From NCBI GenBank assembly GCA_014534425.1, contig JACVRN010000043.1:1-34615 (forward strand): a stretch of DNA of 34,615 nucleotides, given 5' to 3'. Shown in pieces: positions 8,338 to 16,205 of the stretch; the first letter of the stretch is position 1; every line of letters begins with the position of its first letter. The position numbers and the translations under genes are program-made. The notes under the pieces were generated by a model, which saw nothing but the letters and a program-made list of their open reading frames with translations, was not told where the DNA came from and ran no database searches. The DNA is from Pyrinomonadaceae bacterium (lineage in GTDB: Bacteria; Acidobacteriota; Blastocatellia; Pyrinomonadales; Pyrinomonadaceae).

Positions 8338-8993
8338 CTCCTTTTATCATGCTTCGTGTGACTGAAATTTTCCGCTCGATTCAAGGCGAGTCGACGCACG
8401 CGGGTCGGCCTTGCTCGTTTGTGCGGCTGACGGGCTGTCCCATGCGTTGCGTCTGGTGCGACAGCGAGTACACGTTCACGGGCGGCGAGCGCATGACCAT
8501 AGAAGAAGTGCTCGCTCAGGTGCGCGCCTTCGGCTGCAAGCTGGTAGAGGTGACGGGCGGCGAGCCGCTAGCCCAGCGCGAAGCCTTCACCTTAATAGAG
8601 CGTCTTTGCGACGAAGGCTACGAGGTGTTGATAGAGACTGGCGGCTATGTCTCCACGGAAGGCGTAGACCCTCGCGCGAAAATCATACTCGACGTAAAGT
8701 GCCCCGCTTCGGGCGAGGAGCCGCGCAATCACTGGCTCAACCTTGAGCGACTGCGCGCCGATTGCGATGAAGTAAAGTTTGTCGTAGCCAACCGGGAAGA
8801 CTGGGAATACGCGCGGCGCGTGATAGAAAGCTATAAGCTTGAAGAGCGCACGCGGGCCGTGCTTATCTCCCCCGTCTGGGACGCCGTTGATCTTAAAGAA
8901 CTGGCAGACTGGATTTCCTCTAGCGGCTTGAACGTGCGTATGCAGTTGCAGATGCACAAGCAGATTTGGGGAGCGGAGGCGCGCGGCGTCTGA
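8328..8993 (+). CDS. queE: 7-carboxy-7-deazaguanine synthase QueE (radical SAM)
   Basis: 221 residues from the first ATG. A second ATG at 8349 gives MLRVTEIFRSIQGES, which matches the usual family N-terminus and may be the true start; neither has a clear Shine-Dalgarno site. Family marks are EIFRSIQGE at the N-terminus, the [4Fe-4S]/SAM cluster motif C37-x3-C41-x2-C44 (GCPMRCVWCD), and GGEPL. The enzyme converts 6-carboxy-tetrahydropterin to 7-carboxy-7-deazaguanine in the queuosine/preQ0 pathway. Its stop codon TGA shares a base with the ATG of queC (TGATG), indicating translational coupling with the next enzyme of the pathway. queD and queF are not in the window. Confidence 0.93.
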   Translation: MNQSPFIMLRVTEIFRSIQGESTHAGRPCSFVRLTGCPMRCVWCDSEYTFTGGERMTIEEVLAQVRAFGCKLVEVTGGEPLAQREAFTLIERLCDEGYEVLIETGGYVSTEGVDPRAKIILDVKCPASGEEPRNHWLNLERLRADCDEVKFVVANREDWEYARRVIESYKLEERTRAVLISPVWDAVDLKELADWISSSGLNVRMQLQMHKQIWGAEARGV

Positions 8994-9721
8994 TGGGCGG
9001 ATTCGACGAGAGAGCTTTGGAGCAACCGAGCGCTGCCCTTGACGAGATGGCGCAAACGGGCCTCGCAATCTGCCTTGTCTCCGGTGGCATGGACTCGTGC
9101 GTCACCGCCGCCATTGCCCGTGAAGAGAACGAAGAGTTGGCCTTTCTTCATGTCTCCTACGGCCAGCGCACAGAGGAGCGCGAGCGCCGCGCCTTTGAAG
9201 AGATAGCAGATTTTTACAATGTTCAGAGACGGCTGGCGGTCTCCATAGAACACCTGGCTAGAATCGGCGGCTCGTCTTTGACAGACGAAGCTATTCCGGT
9301 ATCAAAGGCCAATCTCTCTTCCAAAGAGATACCCACCAGCTACGTTCCCTTTCGCAACGCTCATCTATTAGCAATCGCCACTAGCTGGGCGGAAGTCTGC
9401 GGCGCTCAGAGAATCTACATAGGCGCTGTGGCCGAGGACTCTTCAGGCTATCCAGACTGCCGCCCCGAATTTTACGAAGCCTTTCAGCAGGTGATTGACA
9501 GAGGCACGCGCCCCGAAACGCGAATCGAAATCGTCACGCCCGTCATCTTCATGCTGAAATCCGAGATAGTTCAGCGCGGCCTTGAACTGGGAGCGCCGCT
9601 CGCTCTGACGTGGTCATGCTATAGCGGAGAGGAGTTGGCGTGCGGGCGATGTGATTCGTGTGCACTGAGGCTTCGCGCATTTGAAGCGGCGGGAGTCCGT
9701 GACCCTATCCTATATGCTTGA
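8993..9721 (+). CDS. queC: 7-cyano-7-deazaguanine (preQ0) synthase QueC
   Basis: 242 residues when started at the ATG that overlaps the queE stop. The frame is also open to a TTG at 8966, inside queE, which I do not prefer. The pyrophosphatase-loop ATP-binding motif SGGMDS lies at residues 30-35. The C-terminus carries the family's zinc-binding cysteines (CYSGEELACGRCDSCALRLR). The enzyme uses ATP and ammonia to turn 7-carboxy-7-deazaguanine into preQ0, directly after QueE. Other family blocks visible are SYGQRTEERERRAFEEIADF, YVPFRNAHLLAIATSWAEV and YPDCRPEFYEAFQ. Length is normal for the family (~220-240). The product feeds tRNA queuosine, or in some bacteria DNA 7-deazaguanine modification; nothing here indicates the latter. 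Confidence 0.94.
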   Translation: MGGFDERALEQPSAALDEMAQTGLAICLVSGGMDSCVTAAIAREENEELAFLHVSYGQRTEERERRAFEEIADFYNVQRRLAVSIEHLARIGGSSLTDEAIPVSKANLSSKEIPTSYVPFRNAHLLAIATSWAEVCGAQRIYIGAVAEDSSGYPDCRPEFYEAFQQVIDRGTRPETRIEIVTPVIFMLKSEIVQRGLELGAPLALTWSCYSGEELACGRCDSCALRLRAFEAAGVRDPILYA

Positions 9722-9746
9722 CACCGCAGACCTTGAGCGCTAATGT
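9718..9746 (+). promoter_or_regulatory. Sigma-70-type promoter for the TPR gene
   Basis: TTGACA at 9718-9723, a 17-nt spacer, then TAATGT at 9741-9746. The -35 box overlaps the queC stop codon. Predicted transcription would begin near 9753 and give a leader of about 100 nt before the ATG at 9851. Confidence 0.6.
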
Positions 9747-9850
9747 GAGGCCGTTTCAGGGAAGCTTAAACACAACCCGTTTCTCCCGCTTGGCATCCTA
9801 TCTAAGCCTTCTATGTAGAGAGCTTGGTACAATTCTGGAGGAATCATTCG

Positions 9851-11125
9851 ATGCGTCGTCAACACTTATTCATCTCACTGGCAGCCGTAGCCGTGCTGCT
9901 CTTCGGCTCCGTCATGGCCTCAGCACAGGTCGCGGAAATGCGCGGCAAAGTGACAACCAAAGGGGCCGACGGCAAGGTAGTCCCTGTGCCCGGAGCGATT
10001 ATTGATATTTACCGCACGGACATAAAGGCTAAATACGAAACCAAGTCCGACAGCAAGGGCAACTTCGTATTCGCAGGGCTTCCTTTCATAGGAACTTATG
10101 CTGTCGTGGCAAGCGCCCCGAACTTTCGCCCTCAGTATTTTGCGAACATTAAGGTCAGCGCCGGACAGCCCGTAGTTTTCCTGCTAGACCCTGGCGACGG
10201 CAAGCGCCCTACGGAGGAAGAAGCGCGAGCGGCAGCAGCCAGCACGCCCGGCGGCCCTGAGACTCCTGAGGAGCGCGCCAAACGCGAAGAGCTTGAGCGC
10301 AAGAACGAAGAGATTAAAAAGAGCAACGAAAAGAATTCTCAAATCAACGAGATAGTCGGACGCACCTTTAAGGCCGGTAACGAAGCGCTCAAAGCCAAGC
10401 GCTACGATGAAGCCATAGCCCAGTACAATGAGGGCCTGGCGGCTGACCCCGAGCAGATAGCCCTTTTGACGAACAAATCGCTGGCGCTCATCCAACGCGG
10501 CGTCCAGAAGTTCAATGATTCCGTCAGACTCTCGGACGACGCGGCCAAGACGGCAGGCATAGATGCTGCCAAAAAGGATTGGACTGAAGCCGCAGAAGCC
10601 GGCACCAAAGCCGTTCAGTTCGCCAAAGCCCAGACAGGTGGTGACGCCGAGCAGCAGAAGAGTCAGGCATCCAACAAATATTTTGCGCTCCTTGCGCGCG
10701 GCGAGGCCATGAGGTTCGTCGCCAGCAAGGTTGACCCCACGAAAGCTGACGAAGCGTTTGCGGCGCTACAAGAATACATCGCTGTTGAAACCGACCCAGC
10801 GAAGAAGCTCAAGGCGCAGGTGGATGCCGCGCAGATGTACTTCGACTCCGGCAATCCTACCAAAGCCGTGGATGCCTTCCAGGCTGTTCTAACCTCTAAT
10901 CCTGACAATCTGGAGGCGACCCTGGGGATTGGCCTCGCGCTCTTTAGCACGGGTGACAAGACTAAGTATCAGGAGGCGGCAAACTATCTCCAGCGCTTCG
11001 TTGATAAAGCCCCTGACACACATCCGCTTAAGGCTTCGGCCAAAGAGTCTCTTGATTACCTGAAGAAGCAGGAGAACGTGCAGCCGCAACGCACCGCAGG
11101 CGGCTCAAACCGTCGTCGCGGATAA
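9851..11125 (+). CDS. Secreted carboxypeptidase-regulatory-like / TPR repeat protein
   Basis: 424 residues from the ATG at 9851, chosen because GGAGG (9837-9841) sits nine bases upstream and the protein then opens with a clean signal peptide (MRRQHLFISLAAVAVLLFGS, cleavage after MASA). Residues ~27-105 (RGKVTTKGADGKVVPVPGAI, then DSKGNFVFAGLPFIGTYAVV) form a carboxypeptidase-regulatory-like beta-sandwich. A charged helical linker (EERAKREELERKNEEIKKS) follows, and then TPR-type helical repeats (FKAGNEALKAKRYDEAIAQY; MYFDSGNPTKAVDAFQAVLT). The C-terminus is Arg-rich (GGSNRRRG). Such proteins are common in Acidobacteria and act as periplasmic or envelope scaffolds; the partner is unknown. It has its own promoter and terminator, so it is probably monocistronic. 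Confidence 0.85.
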   Translation: MRRQHLFISLAAVAVLLFGSVMASAQVAEMRGKVTTKGADGKVVPVPGAIIDIYRTDIKAKYETKSDSKGNFVFAGLPFIGTYAVVASAPNFRPQYFANIKVSAGQPVVFLLDPGDGKRPTEEEARAAAASTPGGPETPEERAKREELERKNEEIKKSNEKNSQINEIVGRTFKAGNEALKAKRYDEAIAQYNEGLAADPEQIALLTNKSLALIQRGVQKFNDSVRLSDDAAKTAGIDAAKKDWTEAAEAGTKAVQFAKAQTGGDAEQQKSQASNKYFALLARGEAMRFVASKVDPTKADEAFAALQEYIAVETDPAKKLKAQVDAAQMYFDSGNPTKAVDAFQAVLTSNPDNLEATLGIGLALFSTGDKTKYQEAANYLQRFVDKAPDTHPLKASAKESLDYLKKQENVQPQRTAGGSNRRRG

Positions 11126-11148
11126 AGCAAACCTCCTATATTTTTCCT

Positions 11149-11184
11149 AAAAGCCGTGGTGGAGAGACATTCGCCACGGCTTTT
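11149..11184 (+). terminator. Intrinsic terminator after the TPR gene
   Basis: An 11-bp perfect stem AAAAGCCGTGG (11149-11159) pairs with CCACGGCTTTT (11174-11184) around a 14-nt loop, and the stem runs into a T-tract (six T at 11181-11186). It lies 23 bases after the TPR gene stop and just before the pilB promoter. Confidence 0.88.
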
Positions 11185-11212
11185 TTGCGTCATTTTGACC
11201 GCAAAACGAGGC

Positions 11213-11241
11213 TTGACACAACACTGTTGAAGCAGTAATAT
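11213..11241 (+). promoter_or_regulatory. Near-consensus sigma-70 promoter of the pil cluster
   Basis: TTGACA at 11213-11218, a 17-nt spacer, then TAATAT at 11236-11241. It lies directly after the terminator of the preceding gene. The predicted leader to the pilB ATG at 11382 is about 130 nt. Confidence 0.75.
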
Positions 11242-11259
11242 GTTTGTCGCAACGGTGTT
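11220..11259. promoter_or_regulatory. Operator-like dyad bracketing the -10 box of the pil promoter
   Basis: AACACTGTTG at 11220-11229 and CAACGGTGTT at 11250-11259 are inverted copies (9 of 10 positions complementary), separated by 20 nt and centred on the TAATAT box. The placement would suit binding of a dimeric repressor over the promoter. Identity of any regulator is unknown, and a chance match cannot be excluded. Confidence 0.4.
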
Positions 11260-11381
11260 TAGCGCCGTTTGTGATAGCAGATGCGCGTGGATAGTGCGGC
11301 CATCGTTGCAGCCGCTCCGCAATTCTCTAAAACAGCCCGCCTTTGAACTTAGTTCGCTAATAACCTTTGGTACAACAATAA

Positions 11382-13196
11382 ATGTCAGCCAAACTAGGCG
11401 AAATCCTCGTCCGCGAAAATCTTCTTAGCCCGCAGCAATTGCGGGAAGCCCTTGACTACCAGAGAGAGCACGGTGGTCGTCTGGGTTTCAATCTGGTCAA
11501 GCTCGGTCTGGTTTCAGACGATATGATTACGGCGGTTCTTTCGCGCCAGTACGGCGTGCCGTCCGTAAACCTTGAGCTGTTCGACATAGATGAATCTGTC
11601 ATACGCCTTATTCCTCAAGAGGTTGCACAGAAATATTCCGTCCTGCCGCTATCGCGCGTCGGCGCGACGCTGACCCTGGCGATGGTAGATCCCACGAACG
11701 TCTTCGCTATGGACGACATTAAGTTCATGACGGGCTTGAACATAGAGCCTGTCGTCGTCTCGGAGGCGAGCGTTCAGGAGGCCATTGCGAAATACTACGC
11801 GCAGTCGCGCGAGATAGAGTTGGCCGGTCTTCATTCAGACGTTGTCGTTGAAGGACTTAGAAGCAATGGTAACGGGAACGGCCACGGTCATAGTGGCGGC
11901 ATCACCAACGATGATCTGGTCTCGCTGGACAGTCTGGATTTCAACGCAGACGGCGCGGATAATCTGGAGGTCATAGAAGATAACGAGGAGATTGACCTCT
12001 CATCGCTCACGCGAATGAGCGAAGACGCGCCCGTGGTGCGGCTGGTCAATGTTCTTCTGGTTGACGCGCTGCGCCGTGGCGCTTCCGACATCCACGTAGA
12101 GCCTTACGAAAAAGAGATGCGTATACGCTTCCGCATTGACGGCGTCCTCTACGACGTAATGCACCCGCCCTTGAAGCTGCGAGACGCTCTTATCTCGCGC
12201 CTTAAGATTATGTCCAAGCTGGACATCTCCGAAAAGCGGCTCCCGCAGGATGGCCGCATCAAGATTAAAGTCAAGGTTGACACTCGCGCCCGCGAGCTTG
12301 ATTTCCGCATCTCCACGCTTCCCACCCTCTTTGGCGAGAAGGTAGTGCTTCGCCTTCTGGACAAAGAGAACCTGATGCTTGACATGACCAAGCTGGGCTT
12401 TGAGCCTGAGTCACTGGTCAAGTTCCAGCGAAATATTCAGAAGCCTTACGGCATGGTGCTGGTCACAGGGCCTACAGGCTCCGGCAAAACCAACACGCTC
12501 TATTCGGCCCTACAGTCTCTGAACCAGCCTGAGACAAACATCATGACGGCGGAAGACCCCGTGGAGTTCAATCTGCCGGGCATCAACCAGGTACAGATGA
12601 AGGAGCAGATTGGCTTGAACTTTGCTGCTGCTCTTCGCGCCTTCCTTCGTCAAGACCCGAACATCGTTCTCGTCGGCGAAATCCGCGATTTCGAGACCGC
12701 CGAGATTGCCATCAAGGCCGCGCTCACGGGCCATATGGTGCTCTCCACCCTTCATACCAACGACGCGCCCTCAACCATCTCGCGTCTGATGAACATGGGT
12801 ATAGAACCCTTCCTCGTAGCCACCTCGGTCAATCTCATACAGGCGCAACGCCTCATACGCCGCGTTTGCAAAGACTGTAAGACTGAAAATCCGACTCCTC
12901 CCGAAGCCATGGTCGAAATAGGCTTCACCATGGAGGAAGCCAAACAGTTGAAGACTTACAAGGGGCGCGGATGTCAGACCTGCAACGGCACTGGCTACAA
13001 AGGCCGCGTGGGTCTCTACGAAGTCCTTGAAGTCACGGACGAGATTCGAGAGCTGATACTGATAGGCGCATCGGCTCTGGAGCTACGAAAGAAGGCCATA
13101 GAAGACGGCATGATCTCTTTGCGTGAGTCCGGCCTGCATAAGATTCGCGGCGGAATCACCACCATTGAAGAGGTCGTGCGCGAGACCGTGGCCTGA
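11382..13196 (+). CDS. pilB: Type IV pilus extension ATPase PilB (GspE family)
   Basis: 604 residues. The N-terminal ~150 residues are a MshEN/GspE-N domain (LGEILVRENLLSPQQLREAL ... GLVSDDMITAVLSRQYGVPS). A Gly/Asn/His-rich linker is at about residues 165-175. The ATPase core has Walker A GPTGSGKT at 363-370, the Asp box (TAEDPVEFNLPGINQVQM), Walker B (LRQDPNIVLVGEIRDFETAE) and the His box (GHMVLSTLHTNDAPS). Four cysteines in two CxxC pairs (CKDC and CQTC) form the zinc site typical of PilB/GspE. It powers pilin assembly at the inner membrane together with PilC, encoded downstream. The ATG has no obvious Shine-Dalgarno site but fits the domain start. It is the first gene of the pil cluster. 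Confidence 0.95.
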   Translation: MSAKLGEILVRENLLSPQQLREALDYQREHGGRLGFNLVKLGLVSDDMITAVLSRQYGVPSVNLELFDIDESVIRLIPQEVAQKYSVLPLSRVGATLTLAMVDPTNVFAMDDIKFMTGLNIEPVVVSEASVQEAIAKYYAQSREIELAGLHSDVVVEGLRSNGNGNGHGHSGGITNDDLVSLDSLDFNADGADNLEVIEDNEEIDLSSLTRMSEDAPVVRLVNVLLVDALRRGASDIHVEPYEKEMRIRFRIDGVLYDVMHPPLKLRDALISRLKIMSKLDISEKRLPQDGRIKIKVKVDTRARELDFRISTLPTLFGEKVVLRLLDKENLMLDMTKLGFEPESLVKFQRNIQKPYGMVLVTGPTGSGKTNTLYSALQSLNQPETNIMTAEDPVEFNLPGINQVQMKEQIGLNFAAALRAFLRQDPNIVLVGEIRDFETAEIAIKAALTGHMVLSTLHTNDAPSTISRLMNMGIEPFLVATSVNLIQAQRLIRRVCKDCKTENPTPPEAMVEIGFTMEEAKQLKTYKGRGCQTCNGTGYKGRVGLYEVLEVTDEIRELILIGASALELRKKAIEDGMISLRESGLHKIRGGITTIEEVVRETVA

Positions 13197-13215
13197 TGAA
13201 GAGAGGTGAAGAAGT

Positions 13216-14007
13216 ATGATACGTGCTGCCGCTTTATCCTTATTAATGTTCGTTTCGGTCGCTGTCACCTTGCCGCTAGCTGATTCTCTGGCCGAAGGGT
13301 TGAAGGGAAATCGTCCTTCGGCTTCACGGAGCGCACGTCGGCGTCATTCGCGCGCATGGTGGCGTCGTTATCGTTCGCGTCTTGCAAGGCGTCGTGCGGC
13401 GGAGGCTCGCGCACGCCAGATTGCAGCCCTTCGCGGCGAAGCGCCGGTCGCTCCTGAAAGCCTCGACCGCTCGCGCGCTTCCAACGCAGTGGCCGCAACG
13501 GGCGGCGTCTTCAATGACCCGTCGGGTCAGTGGAGCATGAGGCTTCCGCGCGGCTGGAGCAATCGTCCGGCCATACAGAACGGCGAGATGCGTTTCCGTG
13601 TTTTCGAGAAGAGCGGAAAGCCTGTAGGCCAGGCCGCTTTTGCTTTTGTCACTTCGGCTCAACCCGTCATGGACGGCTCCTTGAGCGCTCGCGCTCGTAA
13701 GCAGATGCTTGCAGGCGTCCCCTTCTCCGAGCTTCGCAGCGCGGTCATTGACAGGATGGTCATGTCCAATGGCTTCGTGACGAATGATATAGAGCGGGAG
13801 ATTGCAGGCCGCAAAGTTTACGTGGTGCTGGCGCAGACAGCAGCCAGTTCCGACGGTCGGACTCCTGAGCAGTTTTTGACCTTCTATTTCATGGAGTTCG
13901 AGGGTCGCATTTACAGTCTTGGCGTGGCAGCCACGCGCGAGACCGCCAACCGCTTAAACGCCGAAGCCGAGCAGGTCTTGAACTCGCTCAGCGCAGGCAA
14001 CCGCTAG
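13216..14007 (+). CDS. Secreted protein of unknown function in the pil cluster
   Basis: 263 residues, preceded by a GAGGTGAAG Shine-Dalgarno region and starting 19 bases after pilB. It has a signal peptide (IRAAALSLLMFVSVAVTLPL), then a strikingly Arg-rich segment (about residues 35-68, e.g. SRSARRRHSRAWWRRYRSRL). From residue ~95 a globular domain opens with DPSGQWSMRLPRGWSNRP and contains FRVFEKSGKPVGQAAFAFV. This domain resembles, in order and motifs, the product of the gene at 15463-16161, so the two look like paralogues. The fold is reminiscent of PsbP/DcrB-like small secreted proteins; this is only a resemblance. Co-location with pilB, pilT and pilC suggests an envelope role in pilus function, unproven. 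Confidence 0.8.
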   Translation: MIRAAALSLLMFVSVAVTLPLADSLAEGLKGNRPSASRSARRRHSRAWWRRYRSRLARRRAAEARARQIAALRGEAPVAPESLDRSRASNAVAATGGVFNDPSGQWSMRLPRGWSNRPAIQNGEMRFRVFEKSGKPVGQAAFAFVTSAQPVMDGSLSARARKQMLAGVPFSELRSAVIDRMVMSNGFVTNDIEREIAGRKVYVVLAQTAASSDGRTPEQFLTFYFMEFEGRIYSLGVAATRETANRLNAEAEQVLNSLSAGNR

Positions 14008-14016
14008 ACCCTTACG

Positions 14017-14054
14017 GGCTGGCGGAAAAAGAGCCTGCGCTCTTTTCGCCAGCC
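14017..14054 (+). terminator. Stem-loop after the first pil-cluster secreted protein gene
   Basis: GGCTGGCGGAAAAAGAGC (14017-14034) pairs with GCTCTTTTCGCCAGCC (14039-14054), with a small bulge and a four-base loop. It is followed by TGATTTTC, a weak T-run. It lies ten bases past the stop codon and could attenuate or process the transcript between pilB and pilT rather than stop it fully. Confidence 0.55.
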
Positions 14055-14164
14055 TGATTTTCATGAAGAGGTAACAACACCTTCCTCTCGCACGACGCCG
14101 CCGCAAGTCCCGAAATCAGTCCTAAAAACTTCCGCGCCTGCGTCGTACAGGAGAAACAAAGCAT

Positions 14165-15382
14165 ATGATGTCGAATGAAAACGCACCGCAGATTTCGCTC
14201 TCTGAGTTATTGAAGAAGCTCACGGAGCTTAACGGCTCTGACCTTCACATCACCACCAACACTGCGCCGCAGGTTCGCGTCGACGGCCACTTGCGCCCGC
14301 TAGAAGGTTATCGCCCGCTAACGTCTGCCGATACCAAACAACTCGCCTACTCTGTCTTAACGGACGCTCAGAAGCATCGCTTCGAAGAGAATCTGGAACT
14401 GGACTTTTCATTCGGCGTCAAAGGGCTGTCACGCTTCCGCGCCAACATCTTCAACCAGCGCGGCGCAGTCGGCGCAGTCTTTCGCGCCATCCCTTATGAG
14501 ATTAAGCCGTTCGAGGCCCTGGGACTTCCGCCCGTTGTGAAGCAGCTTTGCGACAAGCCGCGCGGGCTGATACTGGTCACAGGCCCTACAGGTTCCGGTA
14601 AATCGACCACGCTCGCCGCCATGATCGACAAGATAAACGTTGACCGGCACGAGCACATACTGACCATAGAAGACCCCATAGAGTTCTTGCATAATCACAA
14701 GGGCTGTCTGGTCAACCAGCGCGAAGTCTCAGCCGATACCAAGAGCTTCGCGGACGCGCTTCGCACTGCTCTTCGTCAAGACCCCGACGTGGTGCTCGTA
14801 GGCGAAATGCGCGACCTTGAAACTATAGAATCCGCTCTTCGCATTGCCGAGACGGGCCACTTGACGTTCGCAACGCTCCACACGAACTCTGCCGCCTCCA
14901 CCATCAACCGCATCATTGATGTCTTCCCTTCTGGACAGCAGGCGCAGGTTCGCGCGCAACTCTCGCTCGTACTTGAAGGCATTCTCTGTCAGGCGCTCTT
15001 GCCGCGCATAGAGGGACAGGGGCGCGCTATGGCTATGGAAATTCTGGTTCCGAATCCGGCCATACGCAATCTGATTCGTGAAGACAAGGTGCACCAGATT
15101 TACTCCATGATGCAGACGGGCCAAGAGAAGTTCGGCATGCAGACCTTCAATCAGTCGCTGGCGACGCTCTATCACAAGCGGCTTATCTCGCTCGACGTAG
15201 CCATACAGCGCTCTTCCAACCCGGACGAGTTGAAGGAACTCATAGAGCGCGGTTCCGGCCTCAACACGGGCCAGGGCAACAACGGCGCAAACGGCCCAGG
15301 CATGCGGCCCGGCACGCATCCCAGCCCTTACGCGCAGGGCCGCCCCGTAGGCGTTCGCCCCGGCGCTCCCAACGGTCGCTAA
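14165..15382 (+). CDS. pilT: Type IV pilus retraction ATPase PilT
   Basis: 405 residues. An AGGAG site (14149-14153) lies 11 bases upstream of the first of two adjacent ATG codons. The N-terminal PAS-like part contains GSDLHITTNTAPQVRVDGHL. The ATPase core has Walker A GPTGSGKS from residue 140, the Asp box (HILTIEDPIEFLHNHKGCLV), Walker B (LRQDPDVVLVGEMRDLETIE) and the His box (GHLTFATLHTNSAASTINRI). The PilT-specific C-terminal motif AIRNLIREDK is present, which separates it from PilB and PilU. A ~40-residue Gly/Pro/Asn-rich tail extends beyond the usual end of ~345-360 residues. It disassembles pili for twitching motility and DNA uptake at the inner-membrane base. Confidence 0.95.
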   Translation: MMSNENAPQISLSELLKKLTELNGSDLHITTNTAPQVRVDGHLRPLEGYRPLTSADTKQLAYSVLTDAQKHRFEENLELDFSFGVKGLSRFRANIFNQRGAVGAVFRAIPYEIKPFEALGLPPVVKQLCDKPRGLILVTGPTGSGKSTTLAAMIDKINVDRHEHILTIEDPIEFLHNHKGCLVNQREVSADTKSFADALRTALRQDPDVVLVGEMRDLETIESALRIAETGHLTFATLHTNSAASTINRIIDVFPSGQQAQVRAQLSLVLEGILCQALLPRIEGQGRAMAMEILVPNPAIRNLIREDKVHQIYSMMQTGQEKFGMQTFNQSLATLYHKRLISLDVAIQRSSNPDELKELIERGSGLNTGQGNNGANGPGMRPGTHPSPYAQGRPVGVRPGAPNGR

Positions 15383-15462
15383 ACTTTATAGCTTTACAGA
15401 TACGCTGCAAGATGGTTGAGAAAGGCTCTAAAAATTTTGTACCGGAAGAGAAAGGGCTGAGC

Positions 15463-16161
15463 ATGATGCGCTTCATAGTCATGCTTGCCCTGGCTCTATC
15501 TGCCTTTGTCGCAACTTCCGAGGCGCAGCAGACGGCGCGCAGAATTACGCCTTCGCTCACAAGCGAAGACCTGCTCGACCGCCCCTCGCCTTATAAGCCT
15601 GCTGTGAGTCCAGCGCCCGTTTCCTCCTCTTCCATCTCTTCCGCTTCCAGGCTCTCGTCCGCAGGCGCGGCGCTTTATCGTGACCCTGCGGGCGCGTTCT
15701 CGCTCAGTCTTCCTTCGGGGAACTGGCAACTCAACACGAAGTCGCTGGCTAAGGGCAAGCTCTGGAACCTGCGCGTTTTTCGAAAGCTGGACGCGGACGG
15801 TTTCGCATCCGCGACGGCCAGCATCTACGTGCTCTCTTCAACCGGAAGTCCCTTGGTCTCGCGCCTCCTGCAAGCGGACGGCAGCGCACAGCGCTCTCTT
15901 GCGGAATCTCTCGTCACTCGCTTTCTGAGCAGCAGCGCCGAGATAGTTTCAGTCAACGCGGGCGAGTCCGGCATTCAAGTCGTGGCCGACCAACTGGTCT
16001 CGCGCCGCGCAGTCGTTCGCGCGAGCATCAGCGCGTTCGAGCATGGCGGCAAGCTTTATGTAGTCGTCTGCCGCGCTCCTCTGGAGACATTCGACGCACA
16101 GGCGCGCGAATTCTCAGCCATCACACAATCACTGGCCGTATCCGTCGCACGCTCCTCCTGA
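15463..16161 (+). CDS. Secreted protein of unknown function, paralogue of the other pil-cluster secreted protein
   Basis: 232 residues from the ATG at 15463. The frame is open to an ATG at 15412, but that would place 17 charged residues before the signal peptide, while MMRFIVMLALALSAFVATSE alone is a clean signal. After a Ser/Pro-rich stretch the globular domain opens with YRDPAGAFSLSLPSGNWQLN and continues with LRVFRKLDADGFASATASIYVL. It shares the DP(A/S)GxxSxxLPxGxW opening and the RVF(E/R)K block with the product at 13216-14007. It lies between pilT and pilC, 44 bases before pilC, so it is likely part of the same transcription unit. Function is unknown; an envelope role tied to pili is inference. 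Confidence 0.78.
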   Translation: MMRFIVMLALALSAFVATSEAQQTARRITPSLTSEDLLDRPSPYKPAVSPAPVSSSSISSASRLSSAGAALYRDPAGAFSLSLPSGNWQLNTKSLAKGKLWNLRVFRKLDADGFASATASIYVLSSTGSPLVSRLLQADGSAQRSLAESLVTRFLSSSAEIVSVNAGESGIQVVADQLVSRRAVVRASISAFEHGGKLYVVVCRAPLETFDAQAREFSAITQSLAVSVARSS

Positions 16162-16205
16162 GCGCGCGACCGCGATCAGTAGTTTATTCCAGGAGTCTTC
16201 AGTTT

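Noticed and set aside
8966-8992. An upstream TTG start for queC.
   Set aside because: It would lie inside queE; the ATG in the TGATG overlap is the normal coupled arrangement and keeps the standard protein length.
9824-11375. The 9-mer TTGGTACAA occurs at 9824-9832 and 11367-11375, both just upstream of start codons.
   Set aside because: Two copies of a 9-mer at different distances from the ATG (18 and 6 bases) are not enough to claim a regulatory motif.
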